In this document: positions 26,754-34,803 of the stretch, piece after piece
How the letters are laid out: the number at the start of each line of letters is the position of its first letter
How positions within the stretch are numbered: the stretch's first letter is position 1
Source: JADJGC01 sp964576925
Lineage (GTDB): Bacteria; Zixibacteria; MSB-5A5; CAIYYT01
DNA: 64,000 bases
NCBI GenBank assembly: GCA_964576925.1
Contig: CAZNWJ010000006.1
Coordinates: 1-64,000, forward strand
Direction of reading: 5' to 3'
The notes under the pieces: generated by a model
What the model saw: the letters and a program-made list of their open reading frames with translations, nothing else
Database searches by the model: none
Told to the model about the DNA's origin: nothing
Position numbers and translations under genes: made by a program

Positions 26754-27884
26754 ATGTCTATCGCAATGGAAATCATTGAGTGGCTCGACCCAACGGGCGA
26801 AGAAATGATCTACCGCCTGCCGCAGGAAGGCTCGGCCGATTTCAAGTTAGGGGCGCAATTAATCGTTCGCGACAGCCAAATGGCGATCTTCTTCAAAGAT
26901 GGCCACGCCTGCGATTCCTTTACGACGGGCAGGCACACGCTCACGACCCTCAACATTCCGATCCTCACTCGGCTATTGTCGCTTCCGTGGGGATTCAATT
27001 CGCCATTTCGCGCTGAAGTCTATTTTGTCAATCTCAAGACCTTTGTCAGCCTCAAATGGGGTACGCGCCATCCGGTGACATTCCGTGACAGCAAGCTCGG
27101 ACTGGTGCGCCTGCGCGGGCACGGCGCCTACACGTTCAAGATCGAGCAGCCGATGCTCTTTCTCAACACGATCGTGGGTCGGCAGTCCAAGTACACGACC
27201 GACGACATCCAGGGTTACCTGCGCGACGTAATCGTGGCGCGCATGAACGACATGATGGGGGAGAAGCTGGATTCAATCCTCGATTTGCCGCGCGAGTACG
27301 ACGAATTGGCCGAAGAATTCAAACAGCGCGTCGACAGCGAATTCAAGAAATACGGTCTGCAACTGATCGACTTCTATATCGCCTCGATTACGCCGCCGGA
27401 GGAAGTTTCCAAATTGATCGACCAGCGCACCGGCATGGAAGCGGTCGGCGATCTAGACAAGTTCCTCAAGTTCGAGATGGCGCGAGGCATGGCTAACTCC
27501 AGTGTTGCCGGTGAAACCGGAAACACTGTGGGAATGGCGGCGGGTGTTGGCGTGATGATGCCGGCACTGATGTCGCGCGTTTTTGCCCCCGACCAGGTCG
27601 AGCTTCGGACACACCCGCTCGAGACAGTTACGTGCACCAAGTGCCACACCGATACGCCGGCGCAATCGCGCTACTGCTACCGCTGCGGCAATCCGATGGT
27701 ACTGCAGAATGCTTGTCCGTCATGCCGCCAGGAGCTGCCGAGCGAAGCGAAGTTCTGCTTCCATTGCGGCGCTAAGCTTGATGCCCGGCCCAAGTGTCCG
27801 CACTGCCAGGCCGAATTGATTCCCGATTCTCGATATTGCGGCTCGTGCGGCAAAGCGGTCGACAATGGAAGCGCGACGCAATAG
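26754..27884 (+). CDS. SPFH-domain protein with C-terminal zinc ribbons
   Basis: The start is ATG 26754 behind GGGAG; upstream in-frame sequence overlaps the divergent gene. The 376-residue protein begins MSIAMEIIEWLDPTGEEMIY and has the SPFH core (LIVRDSQMAIFFKDGHACDS, KLGLVRLRGHGAYTFKIEQP, EFKKYGLQLIDFYIASITPP). A Gly/Ala/Met stretch follows, then three CxxC...CxxC zinc ribbons (CTKCHTDTPAQSRYCYRCG, CPSC...CFHCG, CPHC...CGSCG). This is the YdjI/virion-core-protein-like group of SPFH proteins, thought to form membrane-associated assemblies. It overlaps the next gene by 20 bases, so the two products are probably made together. Confidence 0.85.
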   Translation: MSIAMEIIEWLDPTGEEMIYRLPQEGSADFKLGAQLIVRDSQMAIFFKDGHACDSFTTGRHTLTTLNIPILTRLLSLPWGFNSPFRAEVYFVNLKTFVSLKWGTRHPVTFRDSKLGLVRLRGHGAYTFKIEQPMLFLNTIVGRQSKYTTDDIQGYLRDVIVARMNDMMGEKLDSILDLPREYDELAEEFKQRVDSEFKKYGLQLIDFYIASITPPEEVSKLIDQRTGMEAVGDLDKFLKFEMARGMANSSVAGETGNTVGMAAGVGVMMPALMSRVFAPDQVELRTHPLETVTCTKCHTDTPAQSRYCYRCGNPMVLQNACPSCRQELPSEAKFCFHCGAKLDARPKCPHCQAELIPDSRYCGSCGKAVDNGSATQ

Positions 27885-29256
27885 CGGCTTCTACATAAGC
27901 ACCGGTTGCCCGGGCTGTGGCGGCATGCTGCACCTCGAGTCTGACTTTCGCTCCACGCACTGCGAACACTGTCAATCGGTCGTGCGCCTCAAGCCCGCCG
28001 CAACGCCATATGCGTTCCTGCTCAAACCGAAGATCCCGCGATTGCAGGTGCGATTTCACCTCGATCGGTTCTTAAAAGAATCAGGCCGGCCGCTATCGTC
28101 TCCGGCTCTGGAAATCGACGGTGTCTACGTGCCGTATTGGCAAATCGAGGGAGTCCTTCTGCGCCTGCGACACAGGCTGGAGAAACGCTACGAAACGTCT
28201 GAGTGGGATCGCGGGGATCAGGTCGTCGAGCGGCAGCAGCAGACGACCGAGGTGAATCTGGCGCCATACTCCATGACTTTCCCCGCAGACTCTGAAGCAA
28301 GCTGTTACCCGGCGTCGCTCGGAGTGCGGACGCAGATTGCTTTTCTGCATCCGTATTCAGAAGCGCAGATCCATGAAGATTTCCAGCCGCTGCAGTTGCG
28401 AGTGCCTCTTACGGCCGCCGCCGATCGTGCCCGCCGCACTGCGGGCAACCTCGACCGCCTGTCGCAGGTGGGTACGAAAAAAAACCAGTCGCGCCTGTTC
28501 ATCACCCGCTTGAGCGTTGTCTACATGCCGTACTTCGTCTGCCAGAGTGGTGAGAATACCGGGCAATACATTGTCGATGCCATTAGTGGTGACGTGTCGG
28601 AAGTGACCCCGCCAGAGGGCGTGGGCGAGTTTGACGCTGGCGGGGCGACGGCTTATCCCGGCCTTCAGGTTGAACTTCACCAATGCCCAAATTGCGGGCA
28701 CGCCCTCCTTGAAAGTCCGTCCTTTCTGCAGGTTTGTTCCGAGTGCTGCGAGGTGATTGACCTCGACAGCAACGGCGTTTCAAGACACTTGCCTCTCCGT
28801 TTCAGAGGCGTCGTCAGTGAAAACGCAACTCTGTTCCCGTTCTATGTTTTTGATATCGCTTCGGATCATGCGGCACGACTTAAGCAGGCGTTGCGGGCGC
28901 AGAACGAGTTGGCGCGCTTGATCGTGCCGGCATTCACGCTGGGGAATTTCGAGTCGCTCTATCGTTTGTCGTCGCGCATCACGACGGCATCAGCAATCAC
29001 ACAGCCCGAACCCCTGGCGCAATGGCCAACAAAGTTCGCACCCGTGACGGTCGGAACCACGCAAGCCTGTGCCTGGGCAGCTGCCGTGCTCGCCCGCGCG
29101 ACCGCTGGGAAAGATGATTCTCTCTCCGCGGCATCTCTAGGCCTGGCAGCCGATCGTCTCTCGTTGATGTTTGCGCCCTTTCGCGCCGACGGTTACTTCT
29201 ACGTCGACGACGGCCTCGGAGTCATCACGTTTGAACGCGCTGCTATGAAGGATTAG
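27865..29256 (+). CDS. Zinc-ribbon protein coupled to the SPFH gene
   Basis: The gene starts at ATG 27865, inside the last codons of the SPFH gene. The 463-residue soluble product has an N-terminal ribbon (CPGCGGMLHLESDFRSTHC then CQ), a long central region that looks like a repeated alpha/beta module (EIDGVYVPYWQIEGVLLRLR, FITRLSVVYMPYFVCQSG), and a second ribbon (CPNCGHALLESPSFLQVCSE). The last 130 residues are unrelated to anything I recognise. The gene overlap and shared zinc ribbons suggest it works with the SPFH protein, perhaps as a cytoplasmic partner; this is inference. Confidence 0.7.
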   Translation: MEARRNSGFYISTGCPGCGGMLHLESDFRSTHCEHCQSVVRLKPAATPYAFLLKPKIPRLQVRFHLDRFLKESGRPLSSPALEIDGVYVPYWQIEGVLLRLRHRLEKRYETSEWDRGDQVVERQQQTTEVNLAPYSMTFPADSEASCYPASLGVRTQIAFLHPYSEAQIHEDFQPLQLRVPLTAAADRARRTAGNLDRLSQVGTKKNQSRLFITRLSVVYMPYFVCQSGENTGQYIVDAISGDVSEVTPPEGVGEFDAGGATAYPGLQVELHQCPNCGHALLESPSFLQVCSECCEVIDLDSNGVSRHLPLRFRGVVSENATLFPFYVFDIASDHAARLKQALRAQNELARLIVPAFTLGNFESLYRLSSRITTASAITQPEPLAQWPTKFAPVTVGTTQACAWAAAVLARATAGKDDSLSAASLGLAADRLSLMFAPFRADGYFYVDDGLGVITFERAAMKD

Positions 29257-29263
29257 ACGGCAG

Positions 29264-30460
29264 CTAAGACCCCGCTACGAATTTCGAGAACTCCGCCCCA
29301 AATCGACGGCACTCCTCGAGCTCAGATTCACTTGGCACCAAGCGAGCGCGCAGTCCCGGCTTGTAGACCTTGAGTTTCAAAGCCTCCAGGTAGCTTTCCA
29401 GGATCTCAATCGCCTGGCCGCCCCATCCGTATGATCCGAAGACACCCGCCTTTTTGCCGGCGGCAGCTACGGTGGGGAGCAGGTGGGCAGAATCCCAAAT
29501 CGGTTTCACGGCATCGCCCGCGAAAGTCGGTGTGCCAAACAGAAGCGCATCGGCAGACTCAATCCAGTCACGTACATCCGACTCCGGCGTCGCGGTGACG
29601 TCGAGCATCTTTACTTCGATCTGCGCGGCGTCAAGCGCGCTGCCGAGAAGTGACGCCATCTTCTCAGTGTTTCCGTAGCTCGACGCATAGAGAATCGCGA
29701 AGATCTTGCGGCTTGAACGATGTTTCGGTTCCGTCCACTCGAGGTATTTCTCGATGAACAGCTTCGGTTCGCTGCGATTGATCAAGCCGTGAGAAGGCGC
29801 AACGACCTCGATATCGATGCGAGCGATCGCTTCGGTCGCCTTGCGCGCAAACGGCGCGAAGGGGCGCATGATGCAGTCGTAGTAGTACCACGCCTCGTGC
29901 AGCAAAATGGGCTCGCCCGGCTCGTGAAACATCGAATCAGACGGGCAGAAATGCGCCGCGTAGCCATCGCACGAAAACAGTATCTTCTGCTCCGGGCAAT
30001 AGCACATCATCGTGTCGGGCCAGTGCATGAATGGCGTGGCCAAAAACTCGAGCGTCAAACCGCCGAGATCGAGCCGGTCTCCGCCTTTGACGCCCTCGAT
30101 CGGGTGAGTGTCGTCGTTGATCACATTGCGGAGAAACGGTACTGCCGGCTTGGAACACACCAGCTTGCACCTCGGGTTCTTTTCAAGCAGCTTTTTGATC
30201 GACCCCGAATGATCCGGTTCGTTGTGATTGACGATCAAGTAGTCTACGCGCGTGAGGGGGATGTGTTCCTCGATCGCCGAAAAGAACTGGTCTTCAAAAC
30301 CGTCCTTCACGGCGTCGATCACGGCGATCTTTTCGCCCCGGAGCAGATAAGAATTGTATGTCGTTCCGTACTTGGTCTCGACGATGAGATCGAAGACTTT
30401 GAGTCCGGGGTCCTTTGACCCAACCCAGAAGACGTTGTTAGATATCGTGACTGAAGCCAT
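29264..30460 (-). CDS. fprA: Flavodiiron protein (A-type flavoprotein)
   Basis: A 398-residue cytoplasmic enzyme that reduces O2 to water or NO to N2O. The metallo-beta-lactamase half holds the diiron ligands: HNEPDH (the HxExDH motif), FMHWPD (His), SCDGYAAH (Asp) and PSHG (His). The C-terminal flavodoxin half begins KIFAILYASSYGNTEKM, the FMN phosphate loop, with GTPTFAGDAVKPIW and GSYGWGGQA contacting the flavin. Length is normal and no extra rubredoxin domain is present. It points to a lifestyle with exposure to oxygen or NO in an otherwise low-oxygen niche. It is convergent with the SPFH pair, 7 bases apart. Confidence 0.95.
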   Translation of the reverse strand: MASVTISNNVFWVGSKDPGLKVFDLIVETKYGTTYNSYLLRGEKIAVIDAVKDGFEDQFFSAIEEHIPLTRVDYLIVNHNEPDHSGSIKKLLEKNPRCKLVCSKPAVPFLRNVINDDTHPIEGVKGGDRLDLGGLTLEFLATPFMHWPDTMMCYCPEQKILFSCDGYAAHFCPSDSMFHEPGEPILLHEAWYYYDCIMRPFAPFARKATEAIARIDIEVVAPSHGLINRSEPKLFIEKYLEWTEPKHRSSRKIFAILYASSYGNTEKMASLLGSALDAAQIEVKMLDVTATPESDVRDWIESADALLFGTPTFAGDAVKPIWDSAHLLPTVAAAGKKAGVFGSYGWGGQAIEILESYLEALKLKVYKPGLRARLVPSESELEECRRFGAEFSKFVAGS

Positions 30461-30591
30461 TGTTGTCTCCTTCCAGTCCAGTATTATAGGGGATGGAGTG
30501 CGCGAATCAACTCGTTTGTGGAGTATTTACGGCAGTTTGCCGGTTGCGATTTTGATTGCACAAGATTGTGATATCCACGTATTTTCATAGA

Positions 30592-31128
30592 ATGATTGCC
30601 AGATCAAATCATTGGCTGCACTTGGCCGTTGCGCAACTATTGCTGCTCCTGGCGCTGGGCGGGTGCGGTGACGATCCTACGGAACCCGAGCCCCTCAGGA
30701 ACGAAGTCTCGCTCCCGAACAATGTCGTTGTCTCCGCGGGAGACCGCTTCAGCGTTCCGATCGAGTTCGCCAATACGGAGCCGGTAGCAGTCGTCGCGCT
30801 GCCTTTGAAGTATCCTTTCGAGATAATGACTTGCGACTCGATTTCCTTCGTGGATTCTCGGTGTTCAGACTTCATGTTTCTTCGATCCTTGGTGCAGGGT
30901 GACACGATCCAGATCGGCCTGATCGACACTCTCGGTGTCGGTGCCGGGCGCGGCCTCATGGCGACGCTGCACTTCTGGGTTCACGGCAATGCTCCCGACA
31001 CCGATATCGTCCTCGACCTCTTTGACTCCCCGGTGCTCGACTATGGCTACAGCGATACCTCGCTGGTGTTCGGGATCATCACGCCGATTTTCCGCGCCGG
31101 ACACATTCGGATCAACTCCCTTCTTTAG
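30592..31128 (+). CDS. Lipoprotein with cohesin-like beta-sandwich
   Basis: The likely start is ATG 30592 (TTG 30556 is in frame). The N-terminus WLHLAVAQLLLLLALGGC is a lipoprotein signal, followed by a short linker (DDPTEPEPL). The mature domain of about 140 residues reads NNVVVSAGDRFSVPIEFANT, then VAVVALPLKYPFEIM, then GLMATLHFWVHGNAPDTDIV. This order (AGD-start, VPI strand, hydrophobic KY strand, late ATLHF strand) matches the cohesin / carbohydrate-binding beta-sandwich fold. A lipid-anchored cohesin-like domain could hold dockerin proteins at the surface, and three dockerin proteins lie in this window. Fold assignment is moderate; partner binding is inference. Confidence 0.6.
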   Translation: MIARSNHWLHLAVAQLLLLLALGGCGDDPTEPEPLRNEVSLPNNVVVSAGDRFSVPIEFANTEPVAVVALPLKYPFEIMTCDSISFVDSRCSDFMFLRSLVQGDTIQIGLIDTLGVGAGRGLMATLHFWVHGNAPDTDIVLDLFDSPVLDYGYSDTSLVFGIITPIFRAGHIRINSLL

Positions 31129-31526
31129 CCAGAGAACATTCGGCCAGCGAATTCACCCGGCGCCCCGTTGTTCCAAGCCTGAACCGCGATTTCTCGGCGA
31201 AACACCCGGCCGGGCAGGGTGTCGCCACTCTTGAACTAACTTTGCACAATCCCTCGAAACTCTAGCAAATGGTCCAGTATCCGGCTAATCATTCACGTTC
31301 TTGGCTCGATAATACTACCAGCAAATGGGGCTGAAGACGAAAGGATCGAGAGAGTTGAAGCGGCGACTTGCCTTGCGAGTTCGTCTCGGTGGCTTGTACA
31401 GACTTGACCGTTGACGCAATCAACCAGCCGGACCTCACCGGTAGCGATGGAGTCATTGCAGTTGATTGTGGCTACGAAATCGGGGATTCAGGCTTCACAA
31501 AACCGAACCAAATGGAGGGTACTCAC
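31129..31526. other. Intergenic gap before the sensor/chemoreceptor genes
   Basis: About 400 bases with no supported gene. GATAAT-type sequence near 31308 may be a -10 element, but no convincing -35 accompanies it. Longer in-frame starts for the downstream gene (from 31368) lie here and are judged not used. Confidence 0.3.
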
Positions 31527-32144
31527 GTGTTGAGACGCAATGTAACTGAAATTCTAATCAGCGCACTGGTATTGGCCGTCGCGATTCTGAACGCGACTGT
31601 ACTGGCGGAAACCACTCCAGAAGTGATTGCGCGCATAACGCAGCAGATTGATCAATCGGAGGTCGCTTCCGCCCCCGTCAAAGCTCTGGCAAAAGAAAAA
31701 CTTCTTCCGCTCTGCACAAACGCCATCTTCGTCAAAGCGGTAAAGGCGCAAAATGCCAAGAACCTGACTCTCGATCAGGTCAAGAAGATTGACAGCGACT
31801 GGACTGCTGCAGAAGACGAACTACCGATTCAGAAGGAACTCATGAACAACGAGTGTGCGGCGGAGATTCGCCGCCTCGCCAAGGAATTCGCGCAGCTCAC
31901 TGAAACGTTCGTGATGGACCAACTGGGCGCCAACGTGGGGCAGAACGCCCTGACCTCCGATTATTGGCAGGGCGACGAGCCCAAGTGGGCAAACTCGTTT
32001 AATGCCGGCAACGGCGGTGTCGATATCGATAAGCCAAAACTCGACAAATCAACTAATCGCGAAGATCAGAAAATCTCGCTGCCGATCATTGACGAAACCG
32101 GCAAGGTCATCGGCGCCATCTGCTGCGGCATCGCGCTGAATTAG
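31527..32144 (+). CDS. Secreted PDC/Cache-like sensor protein
   Basis: GTG 31527 is chosen because GGAGGG lies six bases before it, and it gives a clean signal peptide (RRNVTEILISALVLAVAILN...VLAE). The 205-residue product has a helical N-terminal half and then FVMDQLGANVGQNALTSDYW and QGDEPKWANSFNAGNGGVDI, ending KISLPIIDETGKVIGAICCG. This is the PDC (PhoQ-DcuS-CitA) or single Cache sensor fold seen in periplasmic ligand-binding parts of receptors. The protein has no membrane anchor or output domain of its own. The next gene, 95 bases on, is a chemoreceptor with a plain helical periplasmic part, so this protein may present a signal to it. Confidence 0.75.
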   Translation: MLRRNVTEILISALVLAVAILNATVLAETTPEVIARITQQIDQSEVASAPVKALAKEKLLPLCTNAIFVKAVKAQNAKNLTLDQVKKIDSDWTAAEDELPIQKELMNNECAAEIRRLAKEFAQLTETFVMDQLGANVGQNALTSDYWQGDEPKWANSFNAGNGGVDIDKPKLDKSTNREDQKISLPIIDETGKVIGAICCGIALN

Positions 32145-32162
32145 CTGTCACGAGTCGAATTT

Positions 32163-32203
32163 GCGACCCCGGGAAAGCAGCTCAGCGCTGTCTTCCCGGT
32201 CGC
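32163..32203 (+). promoter_or_regulatory. Intergenic hairpin between sensor and chemoreceptor genes
   Basis: GCGACC..GGGAA (32163-32175) pairs with TTCCCGGTCGC (32193-32203) with a two-base bulge. It lacks a U-run, so it may adjust the ratio of the two products by processing or partial attenuation. Confidence 0.45.
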
Positions 32204-32238
32204 ATCCACGTAACAGAGCAAAAGGATACGGAACGCAT

Positions 32239-34149
32239 ATGAGCCTCAAGCAGAAGATCGTCGTCTTAGTAGGGATACCGATTCTGGCCCTGCTCGTTAT
32301 CGTGGGCTTTGGATCTTGGACGATTAAACAGGTGTCGGGCGACCTCGGCAGCATCGTTAACGGCCAGCTCGGTGTCTTGATCGACGAGAAGATCATCCCG
32401 TTGATTCAGGAGGACATGCTGCCGCTGATCAACGAAGATATCGTTCGCATTCAGGAGTTGGAGACGAGCATTCAATTGATGCTGGAAGCCGATCGCGATG
32501 TGCATCAGGCGGTGATCGCGGAAAAAATGTCTTTGGTTGCCGACGGGGGCGAAGAATCCGCCAAGGCCGACAAGGACAATCGTGAAAACATCGACCAGGC
32601 ACGGGACCGCATGAAACAAGCGGCGGTAGCGTTGCGTTCGTCCGAATCACGAGCGCTGTTTGAATCGTTCGAGCAATCGTCTGCCCTCTGGGAAGGAAGT
32701 TCGCGCAAGGTGATTGAGTTATCGAATACGCCAGGCAAGCTCGCCTTTGCGCGCAAAGCGAGCGACGGCGGTTCGGCGTTCAAAGCCTTCAACGAAATGC
32801 GCGACCTGATCGATAAGCTGACCACGCAGCAAGGGGCCGAAATCACCGCCCTCCTGGCTGAGGTCGACAAGAAGAAAGAGCGGGTTAATCAGCGCGAAAA
32901 AGAAGTCACCGAAAACAAGACGCTGGCCCTCGCCTCGGCCTCAAACGTCAATTCGAAGGCCTCCACGCAAGTGCCGCTGTTTCTCGGTATCGGCTTGGTT
33001 ATGACGCTGGTGGCGGCCGCCGCCGGATTCTTCATCTCTCGGAGTATATCTCGACCTTTGACCGAACTGGCCGGCGCAGCGCGCAGCATCGCGAGCGGTG
33101 ATGTCGACCAGCGCATCACCCACGACGGCAAGGATGAGATCGGCGTGTTGGCGCGCGCTTTCCGCGATCTGATCGACTATATGCGCGGCCTCGCCGGAGC
33201 GGCAGAACGAATTGCGCAGAAAGACCTGACCGTGCAGATTCAACCCAAAGGCGACAAGGACGCGCTGGGGCATTCGTTCGTGCGGATGCACGACAATCTC
33301 AAGTTGATGGTGCGCCAGTTGGGTGACAACGCCAACCAGTTGGCCTCGGCCTCCGCTGAGATTGCCTCTTCCGCCGAGGAAATGTCCCGCGGCTCCGCCG
33401 ATCAGGCCAAACAGATTGCCAATGTTTCCGCCGCCATCGATGAGATGAGCGCCGCAGCCTCGGAATCGGCGAAAAATTCCGGAGACGCCGCCGAGACCTC
33501 CAAACGCGCTACCGAAGTGGCCTCAGACGGCGGGGCGATCATCTCTGAAACCATCTCCGGCATGCAACGAATTGCCTCTGTCGTGCAGAATTCGGCGACC
33601 GGCATCGAGAAGGTAGCCGAATCAGCGACTCAGATCGGCGAAATCATCAGCCTGATCGACGATATTGCCGATCAGACGAACTTGTTGGCGCTGAATGCCG
33701 CGATCGAAGCCGCCCGCGCGGGCGAGCAGGGCCGCGGCTTTGCCGTCGTTGCTGATGAAGTTCGCAAGCTGGCCGAGCGCACGGCGACGGCAACCAATGA
33801 GATTACGAGCATGATCAGCAGCGTGCAAGAGCGCACGCGGGAAGCGGTCAACTCCATGCAAACCGGAATCAAGGAAGTTAACTCCGGAACGTCGTTAACG
33901 TCACGCGCCGGGCAGAGTCTGTCCGAGATCGTCCAGATGTCGCAGCAGGTCATGGAGATGATTCGCACGATGTCGCAAACCTCCGAGGAGAATTCCCACA
34001 GCGCCGTTGAGATTTCGAAGAATATGGAAGGCGTACTGCTGGTTACCAAGGAGACCGCACGCGGCGCCGAGCAATCCGCGACGGCGGCCGAAGAATTGAG
34101 CCGCCAGGCCGAGGAATTGAAGCGCATCGTTTCGCAATTTGCTCTTTGA
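32239..34149 (+). CDS. Methyl-accepting chemotaxis protein
   Basis: ATG 32239 gives MSLKQKIVVLVGIPILALLV, the first membrane helix; in-frame codons further upstream overlap the hairpin. The 636-residue receptor has a helical periplasmic domain (residues about 35-250), a second helix (LFLGIGLVMTLVAAAAGFFI), a HAMP domain (SISRPLTELAGAARSIASGD) and a long coiled-coil signalling domain. The hairpin tip IIDDIADQTNLLALNAAIEA, continuing ARAGEQGRGFAVVADEVRKL, contacts CheA and CheW. No C-terminal CheB/CheR tether pentapeptide is seen. No other che genes are in the window. The adjacent PDC protein is a likely co-sensor. Confidence 0.95.
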   Translation: MSLKQKIVVLVGIPILALLVIVGFGSWTIKQVSGDLGSIVNGQLGVLIDEKIIPLIQEDMLPLINEDIVRIQELETSIQLMLEADRDVHQAVIAEKMSLVADGGEESAKADKDNRENIDQARDRMKQAAVALRSSESRALFESFEQSSALWEGSSRKVIELSNTPGKLAFARKASDGGSAFKAFNEMRDLIDKLTTQQGAEITALLAEVDKKKERVNQREKEVTENKTLALASASNVNSKASTQVPLFLGIGLVMTLVAAAAGFFISRSISRPLTELAGAARSIASGDVDQRITHDGKDEIGVLARAFRDLIDYMRGLAGAAERIAQKDLTVQIQPKGDKDALGHSFVRMHDNLKLMVRQLGDNANQLASASAEIASSAEEMSRGSADQAKQIANVSAAIDEMSAAASESAKNSGDAAETSKRATEVASDGGAIISETISGMQRIASVVQNSATGIEKVAESATQIGEIISLIDDIADQTNLLALNAAIEAARAGEQGRGFAVVADEVRKLAERTATATNEITSMISSVQERTREAVNSMQTGIKEVNSGTSLTSRAGQSLSEIVQMSQQVMEMIRTMSQTSEENSHSAVEISKNMEGVLLVTKETARGAEQSATAAEELSRQAEELKRIVSQFAL

Positions 34150-34238
34150 AAACACATCGCGGGACGATTTGGCCGCAGTGCGTTGAAGTTTTGCTGACGA
34201 ATGTCAGAAGCCCGGCCGCACGTTGGGCGACCTCTACG

Positions 34239-34276
34239 ACCCGGGATTGGCTCTTCGACCGATTCCGGGTTTTTTG
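34239..34276 (+). terminator. Rho-independent terminator after the chemoreceptor gene
   Basis: ACCCGGGATTGG (34239-34250) pairs with CCGATTCCGGGT (34259-34270) with two imperfect pairs, loop CTCTTCGA, then TTTTT. It lies 90 bases past the stop codon. Confidence 0.8.
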
Positions 34277-34331
34277 TTTGCGGCGATCGTTGAAAGGGAG
34301 ATTTGGGATCAGAAATGCGATTTCGGGTAAT

Positions 34332-34686
34332 CCGCAGGTCAGAACACCTGCGGTTTGGACACCATGTTGGATTCACCCCGAAGCGATCTGTCACCATGCC
34401 TATCGAATCGCGGATTGGCGAAAACATCGAGATGCATTACACTGCAGCCCATTGAATGTCCGAACCGCGGGGGTTCGGAGCTACCAACTGGAGGGACGTT
34501 AGTCTCAAGAGCTGAGTTCCCAGTGTTGCATGTCGAAACCCCCACTGCTACGGGCGTTGGTTCTCGAAGACTAATTTAGGGGTTTCGACAATGCCTTTGA
34601 ATCGCAAGCAGGGAAAGAACCGAAGGTGTCGAAACCCCTCTGACAGTCGTGTGATAATGATTGCGGTAGTATCGGGGGTTTCGACC
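34332..34686. repeat. Cluster of four palindromic repeats
   Basis: Four inverted repeats lie in 355 bases: CCGCAGGT/ACCTGCGG (34332-34353); TCCGAACC/GGTTCGGA (about 34460-34479); TGTCGAAACCCC/GGGGTTTCGACA, 12 bp perfect (34531-34542 and 34579-34590); and a second GTCGAAACCCC/GGGGTTTCGAC pair (34627-34685). The second resembles the repeats at 4656 and 8553. The rest of the 650-base gap (34150-34803) holds no supported gene. Confidence 0.7.
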
Positions 34687-34803
34687 TACGCGGCTGGTCG
34701 TAGAGGATGGCCAGGTTGTTCGCTCCACCAATTGCCAGCTCCGGAGAGCAGCTTAGACTGTAAGCATCTGCTGCCTGAACCGCATCACCGTGCCTGTGCC
34801 GCC

